Below, piece by piece: positions 24,224 through 33,854 of a stretch of DNA of 64,000 bases (positions are counted from its first letter, which is position 1; each line of letters starts with the position of its first letter). Both the position numbers and the translations under genes were made by a program. The notes below the pieces were generated by a model. It was given only the letters and a program-made list of their open reading frames with translations, did not search any database and had not been told where the DNA came from. This DNA comes from Acidobacteriota bacterium (GTDB lineage Bacteria; Acidobacteriota; UBA4820; DSQY01). The stretch covers positions 37,035 through 101,034 of the forward strand of contig JAJYLT010000009.1 of NCBI GenBank assembly GCA_021787565.1. Direction: 5' to 3'.

Positions 24224-25365
24224 TTCTTTCTCCGCTCCTCCAGCATTTTCCGGGTCGCCTCCAGCTCCCGAACGATGACCTTCTCCTCGGGCAGGATCAT
24301 CTTGTATTCGGCGGCGAGGACCTTGTTGGGCAGGCCCTCCAGGGCGTATTTGGCGACGGCCTCGTCCTTCTGGGCGCAGAGGATGAGGCCCACGGGCGGA
24401 TTCTCGCCCTCGCGCATCCAGTGCTCGCGGGCGTAGTTCAGGTAGAGGTGCATCTGGCCCGCGTCGGCGTGGGTGAACTTACCGGTCTTGAGGTCAATGA
24501 CCATAAGGCACTTGAGGCGGCGGTGGAAGAAGAGCAGGTCCACCCGGTACCACTCGTCGCCCACCCGCAGGCGGCGCTGGCGGCCCATGAAGGCGAAGTC
24601 TTCCCCGAGCTCCAAGAGGAAGTGCTCCAGATGCTGGATGAGGGCCTCCTCGATGTCGCTCTCGGAGTACTCATCCTTCAGGCCGAGGAACTCCAGGACG
24701 AAGGGGTCCTTGATCTCCTCCTCCGGCTGCACCGCGTCCTGGGGAAGAGCCCTGGCGCCCTTGGTGAGCAAGGCGGCCTTGTTCTTGGACAGAGTCGTCC
24801 GTTCGTAGAAGAGGGACTGGATCTGGCGGTCGAGCTGGCGCACGGACCATCCCGAGCGAAGGGCTTCCTCCTCGTAGAAGCGCCGCCCGGCCTCGTCCTT
24901 CACCGAGAGGAGGCGCACGTAGGCCGACCAGGGTAAGGGGAAGCGCCGAGACAGGTCACTCAGGCTTGGCAGTGGCGACGCCGCCTTGGATTTCCGAGAC
25001 GGTGTCTCGGTTTTCTTTTGGCCCAATTTCCGAGACGGTGTCTCGGAAATTTCAACAGTATCGAACGCGAGATAGAAGCGGCGCATATTCTCGATGTTGT
25101 CCGGTGAAAAGCCACGACCGAATCGGGATGTCAGGTCGTCGGATAGGCGCTTTAAGAGGGCATCTCCGTAACCTGCCCGGCGGAGGCCCGCTTGTTCGCT
25201 CTGAACGACTCTGCGACCGATTTCCCAGTAGGTCGCGGTCATGATCGCATTGACGGTTCTAGCAGAGCACCGCCGCGCCTCCTCAATGAGGGAAACCATG
25301 CTGGCGAGAAGTCCACCATAGTCTTGAAAAGCGGTCGCGTTCTTGGCAGAGGGGTCTAGTGGCAT
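24220..25365 (-). CDS. DUF1016 / YhcG-type PDDEXK nuclease
   Basis: 381 residues. The N-terminal winged-helix region (ATYWEIGRRVVQSEQAG, YGDALLKRLSDDLTSRFGRG) and the C-terminal nuclease (FHRRLKCLMVIDLKTGKFTH, the D-x-K site; LILCAQKDEAVAKYALEG) are typical of the family. It often lies between hsdM and hsdS, as here. The linker at about residues 105-125 contains a repeated SETPSRK/TETPSRK motif encoded by palindromic DNA. The start lies 22 bases after a terminator-like RNA hairpin, overlapping the preceding small ORF by 10 bases. Confidence 0.92.
   Translation of the reverse strand: MPLDPSAKNATAFQDYGGLLASMVSLIEEARRCSARTVNAIMTATYWEIGRRVVQSEQAGLRRAGYGDALLKRLSDDLTSRFGRGFSPDNIENMRRFYLAFDTVEISETPSRKLGQKKTETPSRKSKAASPLPSLSDLSRRFPLPWSAYVRLLSVKDEAGRRFYEEEALRSGWSVRQLDRQIQSLFYERTTLSKNKAALLTKGARALPQDAVQPEEEIKDPFVLEFLGLKDEYSESDIEEALIQHLEHFLLELGEDFAFMGRQRRLRVGDEWYRVDLLFFHRRLKCLMVIDLKTGKFTHADAGQMHLYLNYAREHWMREGENPPVGLILCAQKDEAVAKYALEGLPNKVLAAEYKMILPEEKVIVRELEATRKMLEERRKK
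24994..25051. repeat. Pair of palindromes inside the DUF1016 gene
   Basis: CCGAGAC-GGT-GTCTCGG occurs at 24994-25010 and again at 25030-25046. The second is extended to perfect 12-bp arms (AATTTCCGAGAC, 25025-25051). They encode the repeated TPSRK linker and keep the frame. Confidence 0.85.
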
Positions 25366-25543
25366 CGGACCCCCCTAAAAGCAAAACCCCGCCGGAGGCC
25401 TTTCGGCTGATCCAACGGGGAGCAGAGTACACAGGGAATATAGCCCTCTGAACAGTAAGGGTCAAGGGCGCTCTTTAAGGTGCCAATGTGGCGCCTTGAA
25501 GGGCTGGACTCCTTGAGAATCTGGCTGTGCAGACGATGGTTGG

Positions 25544-25547
<4 letters not shown>
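25356..25547 (-). CDS. Small coupled ORF, probable ORF6N-gene remnant
   Basis: 63 residues. Its ATG overlaps the hsdM stop (ATGA) and its end overlaps the DUF1016 start by 10 bases. The tail, CSPLDQPKGLRRGFAFRGVR CH, is nearly identical to the tail of the ORF6N protein, and HIGTLKS lies where that protein has QFGTSKG. It is encoded across structured element copy A. It may be a leader peptide that keeps ribosomes running through the hairpin, or the leftover of a lost module. Confidence 0.45.
25387..25497 (-). ncRNA. Structured RNA element, copy A (two hairpins)
   Basis: Same layout as copy B: a 21-nt stem (25477-25497; AAGGCGCCA / TGGCACCTT), a 56-nt spacer, then a 34-nt hairpin (25387-25420). 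That hairpin has stem CCCCGTTGGA / TCCGGCGGGG, inner GCC/GGC and a GAAA (GNRA) tetraloop, followed by TTTTGCTTTT. The terminal pair of the first stem changes from G-C to A-T between copies, and the tetraloop changes within the GNRA class; both changes preserve structure. Confidence 0.68.
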
Positions 25548-27424
<1,877 letters not shown>

Positions 27425-27450
27425 TGGGCCCTCCATGGTGATTCGGAGGG

Positions 27451-27479
27451 AATATAGAGCGCTCAAATACAGTATGCAA
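27451..27479 (-). promoter_or_regulatory. Promoter of the hsdM operon with possible operator
   Basis: Minus strand: -35 TTGCAT (27474-27479), 17-base spacer, -10 TATATT (27451-27456). The palindrome GAGCGCTC (27457-27464) fills the spacer next to the -10 and is a candidate site for the XRE domain of HsdM. The hsdM start lies 27 bases downstream. Confidence 0.7.
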
Positions 27480-27524
27480 GCGCATAGTCGTATGATTATG
27501 GTTGGTGCGGGCCATACAAGCGAA

Positions 27525-27548
27525 GGGGGGAGGCGGCCGCCTCCCCCC
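27525..27548 (-). terminator. 24-bp perfect palindrome after a secreted-protein gene
   Basis: GGGGGGAGGCGG followed by its exact complement, 31 bases past the stop of the gene at 27580. It has no T-run, so either a Rho-independent terminator lacking the tail or a protein-binding palindrome. Confidence 0.5.
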
Positions 27549-27579
27549 GTGCGTCGGGCCGGTCTGGTGTTCTGAGTCC

Positions 27580-28170
27580 TTACGGTGCGTCGGCCGGGAG
27601 CGCAGCCCGAGTTCCAGCCCCGGGGGCCAGGGCGTCTTTGACGTCCTGGAGCATGCCGGACTCGCGGCTTGCACGGGCGGCCTTCCTGTCCTTCAAGACC
27701 ACGACCTTGACGCCGGGGCCCTCCCCGAGCATGGTTCCGGGATCGGGGTGGGCCAGGATTCTCATTTCCAGTCTACGAAGTCCCCGGTAGTTGCCGGGGG
27801 CAAGGGTGAGGGTGACGCCGCTGGTGGCCACGCTCAGGGGTGCGTCGAAGCTGACCATGGAAGGCGTGAAAGCGGCCTCCAGCCCGTCGTTCCCGACGGC
27901 GGCCAGGGTGGCGTAATTGGGATAGACGGCCCGGTTCACCGCTTTCCCGGGTCTCATGCTGAAGGTAAAGGAGAGCGCGGTGCCGGGGTTGAAGGAGGGC
28001 ACCTCGAAGATGACCACCGTTTCGCCGTCCTTGGAGACCACGGTCGCCGAGGGGCCGGTGCTGGAGGGCTCCACCGAATAGTTGATGCGGGCCGGCTCGT
28101 TCGCCATGGCCGCCACGGCCAGCATGAGAAAGAGTGTCGATAGTGGAGCGATGGCTCTCATTCTCCTCAT
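27580..28170 (-). CDS. Secreted hypothetical protein, paralogue A
   Basis: 196 residues from the ATG at 28170, six bases after GGAGGC. A signal peptide (RAIAPLSTLFLMLAVAAMAN, cleavage after AMA) leads to a beta-rich domain: RINYSVEPSSTGPSATVVSK, GETVVIFEVPSFNPG, GVTLTLAPGNYRGL and GPGVKVVVLKDRKAA. No known family recognised. The neighbour at 28513-29115 shares the whole layout, so they arose by tandem duplication. A sigma-54-type promoter lies about 65 bases upstream. Confidence 0.85.
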   Translation of the reverse strand: MRRMRAIAPLSTLFLMLAVAAMANEPARINYSVEPSSTGPSATVVSKDGETVVIFEVPSFNPGTALSFTFSMRPGKAVNRAVYPNYATLAAVGNDGLEAAFTPSMVSFDAPLSVATSGVTLTLAPGNYRGLRRLEMRILAHPDPGTMLGEGPGVKVVVLKDRKAARASRESGMLQDVKDALAPGAGTRAALPADAP

Positions 28171-28234
28171 GGGTGCCTCCATTCGGGAGCGGAGCGGGCC
28201 ATGACCCGCGCCCCGAAGTCACCGCTCCCTCCAA

Positions 28235-28250
28235 TGCAAGGGGCGTACCA
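28235..28250 (-). promoter_or_regulatory. Sigma-54-type -24/-12 promoter
   Basis: The minus strand reads TGGTACGCCCCTTGCA, matching the consensus TGGYACG-N4-TTGCW at every fixed position. It is correctly placed to drive the secreted-protein gene starting at 28170. No enhancer-binding regulator is seen nearby. The stretch 28171-28512 otherwise shows only the terminator below. Confidence 0.75.
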
Positions 28251-28455
28251 TCCCGCGCCCGTTCGGAGAGGGAGCCGTGAGGACTTCCGAAACAACCGTG
28301 AACCGGGGTCCCGGACAGGATTCGGCGATAGCCGCTTCGGCTCCGGCGGATCGCCATGTGCGGCCATTTTGGCCCTGGCCAGCGGTGGGGGCTGGGGCGT
28401 CGGCGGGTGCACCGCTTCGCCCGGAGCCGGGCGTCGGACGGCCCAGCACAAAGGG

Positions 28456-28485
28456 AAGGCGCCCGCACGCAGAGGCGGGCGCCTT
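28456..28485 (-). terminator. Hairpin terminator after secreted paralogue B
   Basis: 11-bp arms AAGGCGCCCGC and complement with an 8-base loop; on the minus strand it is followed by CCCTTT. It lies 28 bases past the stop at 28513 and separates the two paralogues' transcripts. Confidence 0.72.
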
Positions 28486-28512
28486 CTCTTTAGACCATAC
28501 GGGCCTCGGATT

Positions 28513-29115
28513 TCACCAGTTCGCGGGATCGTCGGGTGGAGGGGCCGCCTCGGCCGGGGCCGGTTCCGGAGCGAGGGCCTCCTGCAGGTCCTCCAGCATG
28601 CCCGCTTCGGCCGTCGCGGAGGCCTTGGAGCTCTTGAGGATCACGACCTTGACGCCGGGGCCAGCGCCGAGCCTGGCGCCGGCTTGCGGAATCGCCTTGA
28701 TCTTCACGCTCAGCCTCTTGATGTGGCTGTAGTCGCCCGCGGCTATGGTGACGGTCACGGAGGTGCCGGGCGTCGAGGTGGCCGAATCGAAGAGGGCGGA
28801 ATCGGGGGTGAGCGTCGTCTGAAGATCACTGCTGCCGGTGACCCTGAAGGCGGTGGTGATGGGGTAGGCGAGTTTGTCGGCCCCCTTGCCGGGGTTCATG
28901 GTCATGGTGAAGGAGAAGGTGTCGCCGGCGGTGATGCTCGCCACCTTGAAGATGACCACGGTCTCGCCGGTGCGCGAGACCACGGTGGCGGAGGGGACGG
29001 TGGTGGAGGGATCCACGGAATACTGGATCCGGGACGGGTTCTTGGCCGAGACCGCCGTGGCGAGCGCGAGGGCCGCGGCGACCACTGCCCACTGTCGAAA
29101 CGCCTTGTTCACCAT
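28513..29115 (-). CDS. Secreted hypothetical protein, paralogue B
   Basis: 200 residues from the ATG at 29115, preceded by AGGAGG. Signal peptide WAVVAAALALATAVSA; the mature part aligns with paralogue A throughout (RIQYSVDPSTTVPSATVVSR, GETVVIFKVASITAGDTFSF, VTVTIAAGDYSHIKRL, GPGVKVVILKSSKASA). The C-terminal tail is rich in Ala, Pro and Glu. Both end in a helix containing AGMLEDLQEALAP / SGMLQDVKDALAP. No family recognised; probably periplasmic or surface-located. Confidence 0.85.
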   Translation of the reverse strand: MVNKAFRQWAVVAAALALATAVSAKNPSRIQYSVDPSTTVPSATVVSRTGETVVIFKVASITAGDTFSFTMTMNPGKGADKLAYPITTAFRVTGSSDLQTTLTPDSALFDSATSTPGTSVTVTIAAGDYSHIKRLSVKIKAIPQAGARLGAGPGVKVVILKSSKASATAEAGMLEDLQEALAPEPAPAEAAPPPDDPANW

Positions 29116-29375
29116 GAGAGACCTCCTGAAAAGACGCCGCAGGAACGTTGAAACCCGCGAACCCGCACCCGCTCCGCCCCCGTCCTCCGGCGCTGACTGG
29201 ATGATAGCACCGATACGGGCCACGAAGTCCATACGACGTCCATACGTCGAGGAGGAAGCGGATGACGCCCCGCGGGAAGGCCGAGGGGAAAAGGGTCCTT
29301 CCGGCGGGGATTTTTTTCCAGAGGGACCGGGGACTGCCCGTGCTGGGGACGGCGGGGCCCTCGGCGTCTCGATGG

Positions 29376-30818
29376 TCAATCGGCCCTGGGATTCTCCTCG
29401 GCCTTGGCGGGCGTCCGCGGCGCGCCGCAGGCGGCGATCTCGGCCGCCGCGTCCGGAGAGGGCGGCTCGGGCATGACGAAGCGACGCACCACGTCGTGGG
29501 TGCCGGTCACGTTCAACTGGTCGATGAGGAAGGCGAACTTGGCCTGAAGAGCCTGCCCGATCTCCTCCCGTACCGGGGCCGGCAGGTGCCACCACTCCCG
29601 CTTCAGCTCTCCGCCGAAGCCCTTCTTGCGGGTCTTGTAGAGGAACTGATCCTCCGTTTCTCCGGCCTTCAGCTCCTTCGCGAAGGCCGTCTTCAGGTGC
29701 TGGTAGACGTGCTCCCGGAAGTCCGCGGGCAGGGCCGGGTGGTCGTAGATCATGTTTTGGAAGCCGGTGGCCAGGTGCACCTCGCAGGCCCCGTGCCGCG
29801 GGAACTCGTGGAAGGCCTCGTCGGGGAGGGTGGAGGCGCCGTGCTGGACCGTGCCCGCCATGCCGAAGCGCTCCTGTGCGATGGCGGCGATGGAGGAGAG
29901 GACGTCGAAGTCGAGCTTCACCTTGGCCACCGTTCCGTCGGGAAGGACCACGCCGCCGTGGCTCGTGCCGGTCTGGACGGAGATCTTCCTGATCCCCTCC
30001 GCATCGCCGAGGCCCCGCTGGTACTCGCCCATGAAGGCCTCGAACTCCTCCACCGTGCTGTTGTGGCCGCCCACCTCGCCGATCTCCCCGCCCACGGAGA
30101 CGGTGGTGCCTTCTGGCTCGTGGTCCCGGATGAAGCGCGTCAGCAGGGCGCAGACCTCGCCGTTGTCGCGCTGCTGCGAGGGCAGGTCCGGCCGTTCGAG
30201 GACCACGAGGGTGGAGGAGTCGATGTCGATGTTGTAGAAGCCCGCCGAGAGCGCCTCGCGGATGAGCGCCCTCAGGCCGCCGAGCTCCTTCTCCCGGTCG
30301 GCGAAGTAGCCCTTGGCCGAGGCCTGGAAGTGGTCGCCCTGGATGAAGAGAGGGCCCGTGTACCCCTCGCGCAGGGCGGCCGCGATCATCACCGCCACGT
30401 ACTCGTGGGGCCGCTGGTCGGTGTAGCCCATCTCGCTCTTGGCGATCTCGAAGAGGAAGGCGCCGCAGGCCTTGGGGATGGCGGCGCGGAAGAAGGCCCG
30501 GGCCGTGTCGTAGGCCAGCCCGCGGATGTTCATGGCGGGCACCGTGAAGCCTCCCGTCTCCTTCTGGCCCATGGCGGTGTAGAGGGAGTGGATGGAGGCG
30601 AGGTGGACCCCAAGCTGCGCCCCCGCCGTCTTGAGAGCGAAGCGCGCCCGGCCCTTGACCTCGGGATCGGCCGCGAAGACGGCCGTCTGGACGAGATCGT
30701 CCGTGAGCGGGCCCCGGAAGGCTTCGGGATGGGTCACCCTCGGCGCGCCGCCGGGCCCGGAATGTTCAATGGCGATAGACAGCCGTCCCTTCAAGCCATC
30801 CACGGTTTCGATGATCAT
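29376..30818 (-). CDS. Class II aldolase-type (fructose-bisphosphate aldolase-like) enzyme, long form
   Basis: 480 residues, longer than the usual ~350. Motifs fit the zinc aldolase barrel: LFIQGDHFQASAKGYF, YNIDIDSSTLVVLERPDLPS, VSVGGEIGEVGGHNSTVEEF, ISVQTGTSHGGVVLPDGT, FGMAGTVQHGASTLPDEAFH and EVHLATGFQNMIYDHPAL. It probably splits or forms a ketose 1,6-bisphosphate in central carbon metabolism. The extended C-terminal region (EWWHLPAPVREEIGQALQAK) marks a distinct subfamily, so another phosphorylated sugar is possible as substrate. Intergenic sequence 29116-29375 shows nothing else clear. Confidence 0.85.
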   Translation of the reverse strand: MIIETVDGLKGRLSIAIEHSGPGGAPRVTHPEAFRGPLTDDLVQTAVFAADPEVKGRARFALKTAGAQLGVHLASIHSLYTAMGQKETGGFTVPAMNIRGLAYDTARAFFRAAIPKACGAFLFEIAKSEMGYTDQRPHEYVAVMIAAALREGYTGPLFIQGDHFQASAKGYFADREKELGGLRALIREALSAGFYNIDIDSSTLVVLERPDLPSQQRDNGEVCALLTRFIRDHEPEGTTVSVGGEIGEVGGHNSTVEEFEAFMGEYQRGLGDAEGIRKISVQTGTSHGGVVLPDGTVAKVKLDFDVLSSIAAIAQERFGMAGTVQHGASTLPDEAFHEFPRHGACEVHLATGFQNMIYDHPALPADFREHVYQHLKTAFAKELKAGETEDQFLYKTRKKGFGGELKREWWHLPAPVREEIGQALQAKFAFLIDQLNVTGTHDVVRRFVMPEPPSPDAAAEIAACGAPRTPAKAEENPRAD

Positions 30819-30947
30819 GGTCTCTCCTTTGGAAGGGAGCGGGAGTCCGGTACCAGAGACAACTTCGCCGAGCGGTTTCTCCGAAATCCATCTCTCTCTG
30901 TGTCTCTGGTTTATCTTTGCTCCGAATTCCGCTTTCCGAACTTTCCC

Positions 30948-31682
30948 TCACACCGTGTTGATCCCGCCGTTGAGCGGTATGTACTGTCCCGTGATCCAGC
31001 GCGCCTCGTCGCTGCAGAGGAAGGCCACGACGGGGCCGATGTCCCGTGGCTGGCCGTTGCGCTTGAGGGGCGTGAGCGTGGCGACAAACTGCTTCTGCTC
31101 CGCGGATTGCCAGGAGGTGGCATCGGTCTCCACGAGGCCGGGCGCGACCACGTTGACGGTGATGCCGTGCGGCCCCGTCTCCCGCGAGAGCACTCGGCAG
31201 GCCCCGTCCAGCGCCGACTTGGCCGCGGCGTGGGCGCCGAAGCCGTCGCTCGCGAAGCGCGAGAGGGAGGAGGAGACGGCCACGATGCGGCCCCACTTGC
31301 GCTCCACCATGCCCGGCACCACCGCGGAGGCGAGGGCGTGAAAGGCGCCCAGCTCGCCCAGGAGCTTGGCGCTGACGCCCTCCCAGGGAAGCTGCCAGAA
31401 GGGCCCCATGGGGAAGGAGATGTTGGCGTTGTGCACGGCGGCCTCCACCGGCCCCAGCCGCTTCTCCACGGCGGACACCATCTCCCGCAGGGCCTTGGGA
31501 TCCCGCACGTCCGCCGGGAAGACCGCGCCCTCGCCGCCCGATTCCGCCAGCACGCGCTCGGCCATCCCCACGTTCGCGAGGCAGTTCACGGCCACGCGAA
31601 AACCTCGCTGCGCCAAAGCCTTCACGATGGCGGCGCCGATGCCCCGGCTCCCACCCGTGACCAGTGCAACTTTCCTGTCCAT
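30948..31682 (-). CDS. SDR-family oxidoreductase with catalytic Tyr replaced by His
   Basis: 244 residues from the ATG at 31682, preceded by GAGGCCCC; the longer open frame lacks SDR features. TGGSRGIGAAI is the NAD(P)-binding loop, HNANIS stands for NNAG, VAVSSSLSRF holds the catalytic Ser, and the usual YxxxK is HAAAK. The C-terminus (ARWITGQYIPLNGGINTV) is like FabG. The Lys and Ser are kept but the proton-donating Tyr is not, so activity may be altered or lost. Related SDRs make 3-hydroxyacyl or sugar products; the specific role is unknown. Confidence 0.85.
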   Translation of the reverse strand: MDRKVALVTGGSRGIGAAIVKALAQRGFRVAVNCLANVGMAERVLAESGGEGAVFPADVRDPKALREMVSAVEKRLGPVEAAVHNANISFPMGPFWQLPWEGVSAKLLGELGAFHALASAVVPGMVERKWGRIVAVSSSLSRFASDGFGAHAAAKSALDGACRVLSRETGPHGITVNVVAPGLVETDATSWQSAEQKQFVATLTPLKRNGQPRDIGPVVAFLCSDEARWITGQYIPLNGGINTV

Positions 31683-31763
31683 CAGGGGCCTCCTGCTCTG
31701 GTTTGAATCCAAGGATACCGGATGGTCCCGCGGCAAACAACCGGGAGGGCTGAAAAGAAGAAC

Positions 31764-31807
31764 TTCACCACCAAGACACCAAGACACCAAGACACGAAGA
31801 CACCCAG
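31764..31807 (+). repeat. CACCAAGACAC-type dispersed repeat
   Basis: TTCACCACCAAGACACCAAG continues as CACCAAGACACGAAGACACC. A related copy lies on the opposite strand at about 57284-57322. Intergenic, between the divergent SDR and trpS genes. Confidence 0.75.
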
Positions 31808-31902
31808 GTGCGGGGGATGGAGAGAAAAGCGACCGATACCCCGTCTGTTTCCCTGTCTCCATCTCTTTGCTACACTCGCCTCCGTTGAGGAGGGCCGTCT
31901 TC

Positions 31903-32868
31903 ATGCGCATTCTCTCGGGCATCCAGCCGTCGGGCAAGCTGCACATCGGAAACTATCTGGGCGCCATGCGCCAGCACCTCGAGCTCCAGGACAGGGGCGA
32001 GGCCTTCTACTTCATCGCCGACTTCCACGCCCTCACCACGGTGAAGGAGCCCCAGGCGCTCCGCGAACACGTGCGCGACGTGGCGCTCGATTACCTGGCC
32101 CTGGGCCTGGACCCCGCGCGATGCACCTTCTACCGCCAGTCGGACATCCACGAGGTGCCCGAGCTCACGTGGCTGCTGACCACGGTGACTCCCATGGGTT
32201 TGTTGGAGCGCTGCCACTCCTACAAGGACAAGCTGGCCAAGGGCCTCTCTCCCGACCACGGCCTCTTCGCCTATCCGGTGCTCATGGCCGCGGACATCCT
32301 CATCGTGGATTCCAATGTCGTGCCCGTGGGCAAGGACCAGAAGCAGCACGTGGAGGTCACGCGCGACATCGCCCAGCGCTTCAACAACACTTACGGGCTG
32401 GAAGTCTTCGTGATCCCCGAGGACCGCATTCTGCCGGAGACGGGCGTGGTTCCCGGGATCGACGGCCAGAAGATGAGCAAGTCCTACGGCAACGACATCG
32501 GCATCTTCCTCGAAGGCAAGGCCCTCAAGGAGCGCGTCATGGCCGTCGTGACCGATTCAGCACCCGTGGAGGCGCCCAAGGACCCGGACGCCAACAACGT
32601 CTTCAACCTCCTCAAGCTCTTCGTCTCCAAGGAGGAGGAGGCCGAGTGGCGGGAGCGCTTCCTCAAGGGCGGCCTCAAGTATTCGGACGCCAAGAAGCGC
32701 CTCATCGCCGTTCTGGACGAGACCTTCGGCCCCGCCCGCGAGCGGCGCAAGGAGCTGGTCCGGCGTCCTGACTACGTGGAGGAGGTCCTCCGCGAGGGCG
32801 CCCGCAAGGTGCGTCCCATCGCCGCGGCCACGCTGGCGCGCGCCCGGAAGGCGTGCGGCATCGACTAG
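31903..32868 (+). CDS. trpS: Tryptophanyl-tRNA synthetase
   Basis: 321 residues from the ATG at 31903, ten bases after GAGGAGG. Class I synthetase motifs: GIQPSGKLHIGNYLGAM (the HIGH-like HIGN) and GQKMSKSYGNDIGIF (KMSKS). Other TrpRS marks are FYFIADFHALT and YPVLMAADILIVDSNVVPVG followed by KDQKQHVEVTRDIA. Length fits the ~330-residue bacterial enzyme. It charges tRNA-Trp in the cytoplasm. Confidence 0.97.
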   Translation: MRILSGIQPSGKLHIGNYLGAMRQHLELQDRGEAFYFIADFHALTTVKEPQALREHVRDVALDYLALGLDPARCTFYRQSDIHEVPELTWLLTTVTPMGLLERCHSYKDKLAKGLSPDHGLFAYPVLMAADILIVDSNVVPVGKDQKQHVEVTRDIAQRFNNTYGLEVFVIPEDRILPETGVVPGIDGQKMSKSYGNDIGIFLEGKALKERVMAVVTDSAPVEAPKDPDANNVFNLLKLFVSKEEEAEWRERFLKGGLKYSDAKKRLIAVLDETFGPARERRKELVRRPDYVEEVLREGARKVRPIAAATLARARKACGID

Positions 32869-33060
32869 TGTGCTGTCCCAGAGATTGGTCTGCAATGGAA
32901 GCAGGTGACAGACAGCACACGGAGGGGTGCGGGGAGGAAGCCTCCCCGCTCTTTCGGGGTAACAGCCCGCCGCAGGCGGGCGCCCTAGGGGCGGAGCCCA
33001 TTGGGAAGTGTTGTGTCCCGGGAAAAGACCACTGTAAACACATGACGGGGACACAACACT
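32869..33060. repeat. Two adjacent inverted repeats downstream of trpS
   Basis: First: TGTGCTGTC (32869-32877) with GACAGCACA (32911-32919). Second: AGTGTTGTGTCCC (33007-33019) with GGGGACACAACACT (33047-33060). The two pairs have related sequences. GC-rich hairpins (GGGGAGGAAGCCTCCCC; GCCCGCCGCAGGCGGGC) fill the space between. One may end the trpS transcript; the ends look like those of a small repeat element. Confidence 0.7.
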
Positions 33061-33083
33061 AGGGGGGCCTAGGAGAGCCTGGA

Positions 33084-33245
33084 ATGAGCATCCTCGGCGC
33101 GACGGGGTTCGAGTTTCGTCACCGCTGCTGGTTCATCTGGGACCTGCGGGCCCTCTTCGCCCTTGGGGCGCTCCTCACGGCGGCGGGCATCGTCGGCTCC
33201 ATCCTGCTCCACCCCAAGGGAGCCAAGGTCCTCCGGATCTCCTGA
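33084..33245 (+). CDS. Possible 53-residue single-pass membrane peptide
   Basis: Starts at the ATG at 33084 nine bases after AGGAGA. The text MSILGATGFEFRHRCWFIWD then shows a hydrophobic segment LFALGALLTAAGIVGSILL and a short basic tail. No family recognised. It could be real or a chance frame; the plausible ribosome site and hydrophobic run favour coding. Confidence 0.35.
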   Translation: MSILGATGFEFRHRCWFIWDLRALFALGALLTAAGIVGSILLHPKGAKVLRIS

Positions 33246-33322
33246 TGAGGGACGGGAGGCTTGTACCGGAGCCGCTGGACCCGCGCTTCGCGCGATGTAC
33301 ACTGATTCAGAAGGGAGGCTCG

Positions 33323-33652
33323 ATGATGGATGAACGCCGGTGCCACTCCCGATACCCCGTCTCCGTCCCAGGCCGCTGCGCGCAGCCGGGCCAGCCGGAG
33401 GCCTCTATCCAGGTGCTGAACCTCTCGGCGGCGTCCCTGCTGGCTAGGTCCCCCCAGCCCTTTCTTCAGCTCAAGGCGGCCCACCTCCGGGTGGAATTGC
33501 AGGAGGGGCTGGTGGAGTGCAAGGCGGTATGCGTGAGGGCCACCACGGTCCCGCCTTGGGAGGGCGCGTTCCTCTTCACGGAGGTGGCGCCCGAATCGGC
33601 CGAGCGGCTGGAGTCGTTCCTGGAGCGCCTGGGAGGACAAGGGCACCCCTGA
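33323..33652 (+). CDS. PilZ-like domain protein
   Basis: About 109 residues; the ATG at 33323 (or 33326) follows GGGAGG. RRCHSRYPVSVPGRCA supplies the RxxxR motif and IQVLNLSAASLLA stands for (D/N)xSxxG, with the final Gly changed to Ala. C-terminal strands (LVECKAVCVRATTVPPWEG) complete the small barrel. Such stand-alone domains bind cyclic di-GMP; the substituted Gly may weaken binding. No partner nearby. Between 33664 and 33740 lies a GTGAGGAGT-type simple repeat. Confidence 0.72.
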   Translation: MMDERRCHSRYPVSVPGRCAQPGQPEASIQVLNLSAASLLARSPQPFLQLKAAHLRVELQEGLVECKAVCVRATTVPPWEGAFLFTEVAPESAERLESFLERLGGQGHP

Positions 33653-33854
33653 CGGCCCGCCGGGTGGGAAGTGGGAAGTGAGGAGTGAGGAGTGGGGAGA
33701 AGAAGAAGCTGATCCCCAGAGGGACAGGGGACGATGATGGATGAGGGACGAGGGGCAGAGTCCGCTCGTCATATCAATCGCAAATCCCCAGTCGCAAATC
33801 CGAACTCCCCCCGTCCCTTTGCTACAATGAGCGTTCGCCATAGGAGAGCCGAGC

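Noticed and set aside
23867..25365. Integron attC-like role for the two-hairpin elements in the hsd operon
   Set aside because: They lack the RYYYAAC/GTTRRRY cores; the hairpins resemble terminators with GNRA loops.
29262..31706. 814-residue plus-strand open frame over the aldolase and SDR genes
   Set aside because: Shadow of two well-supported minus-strand enzymes.
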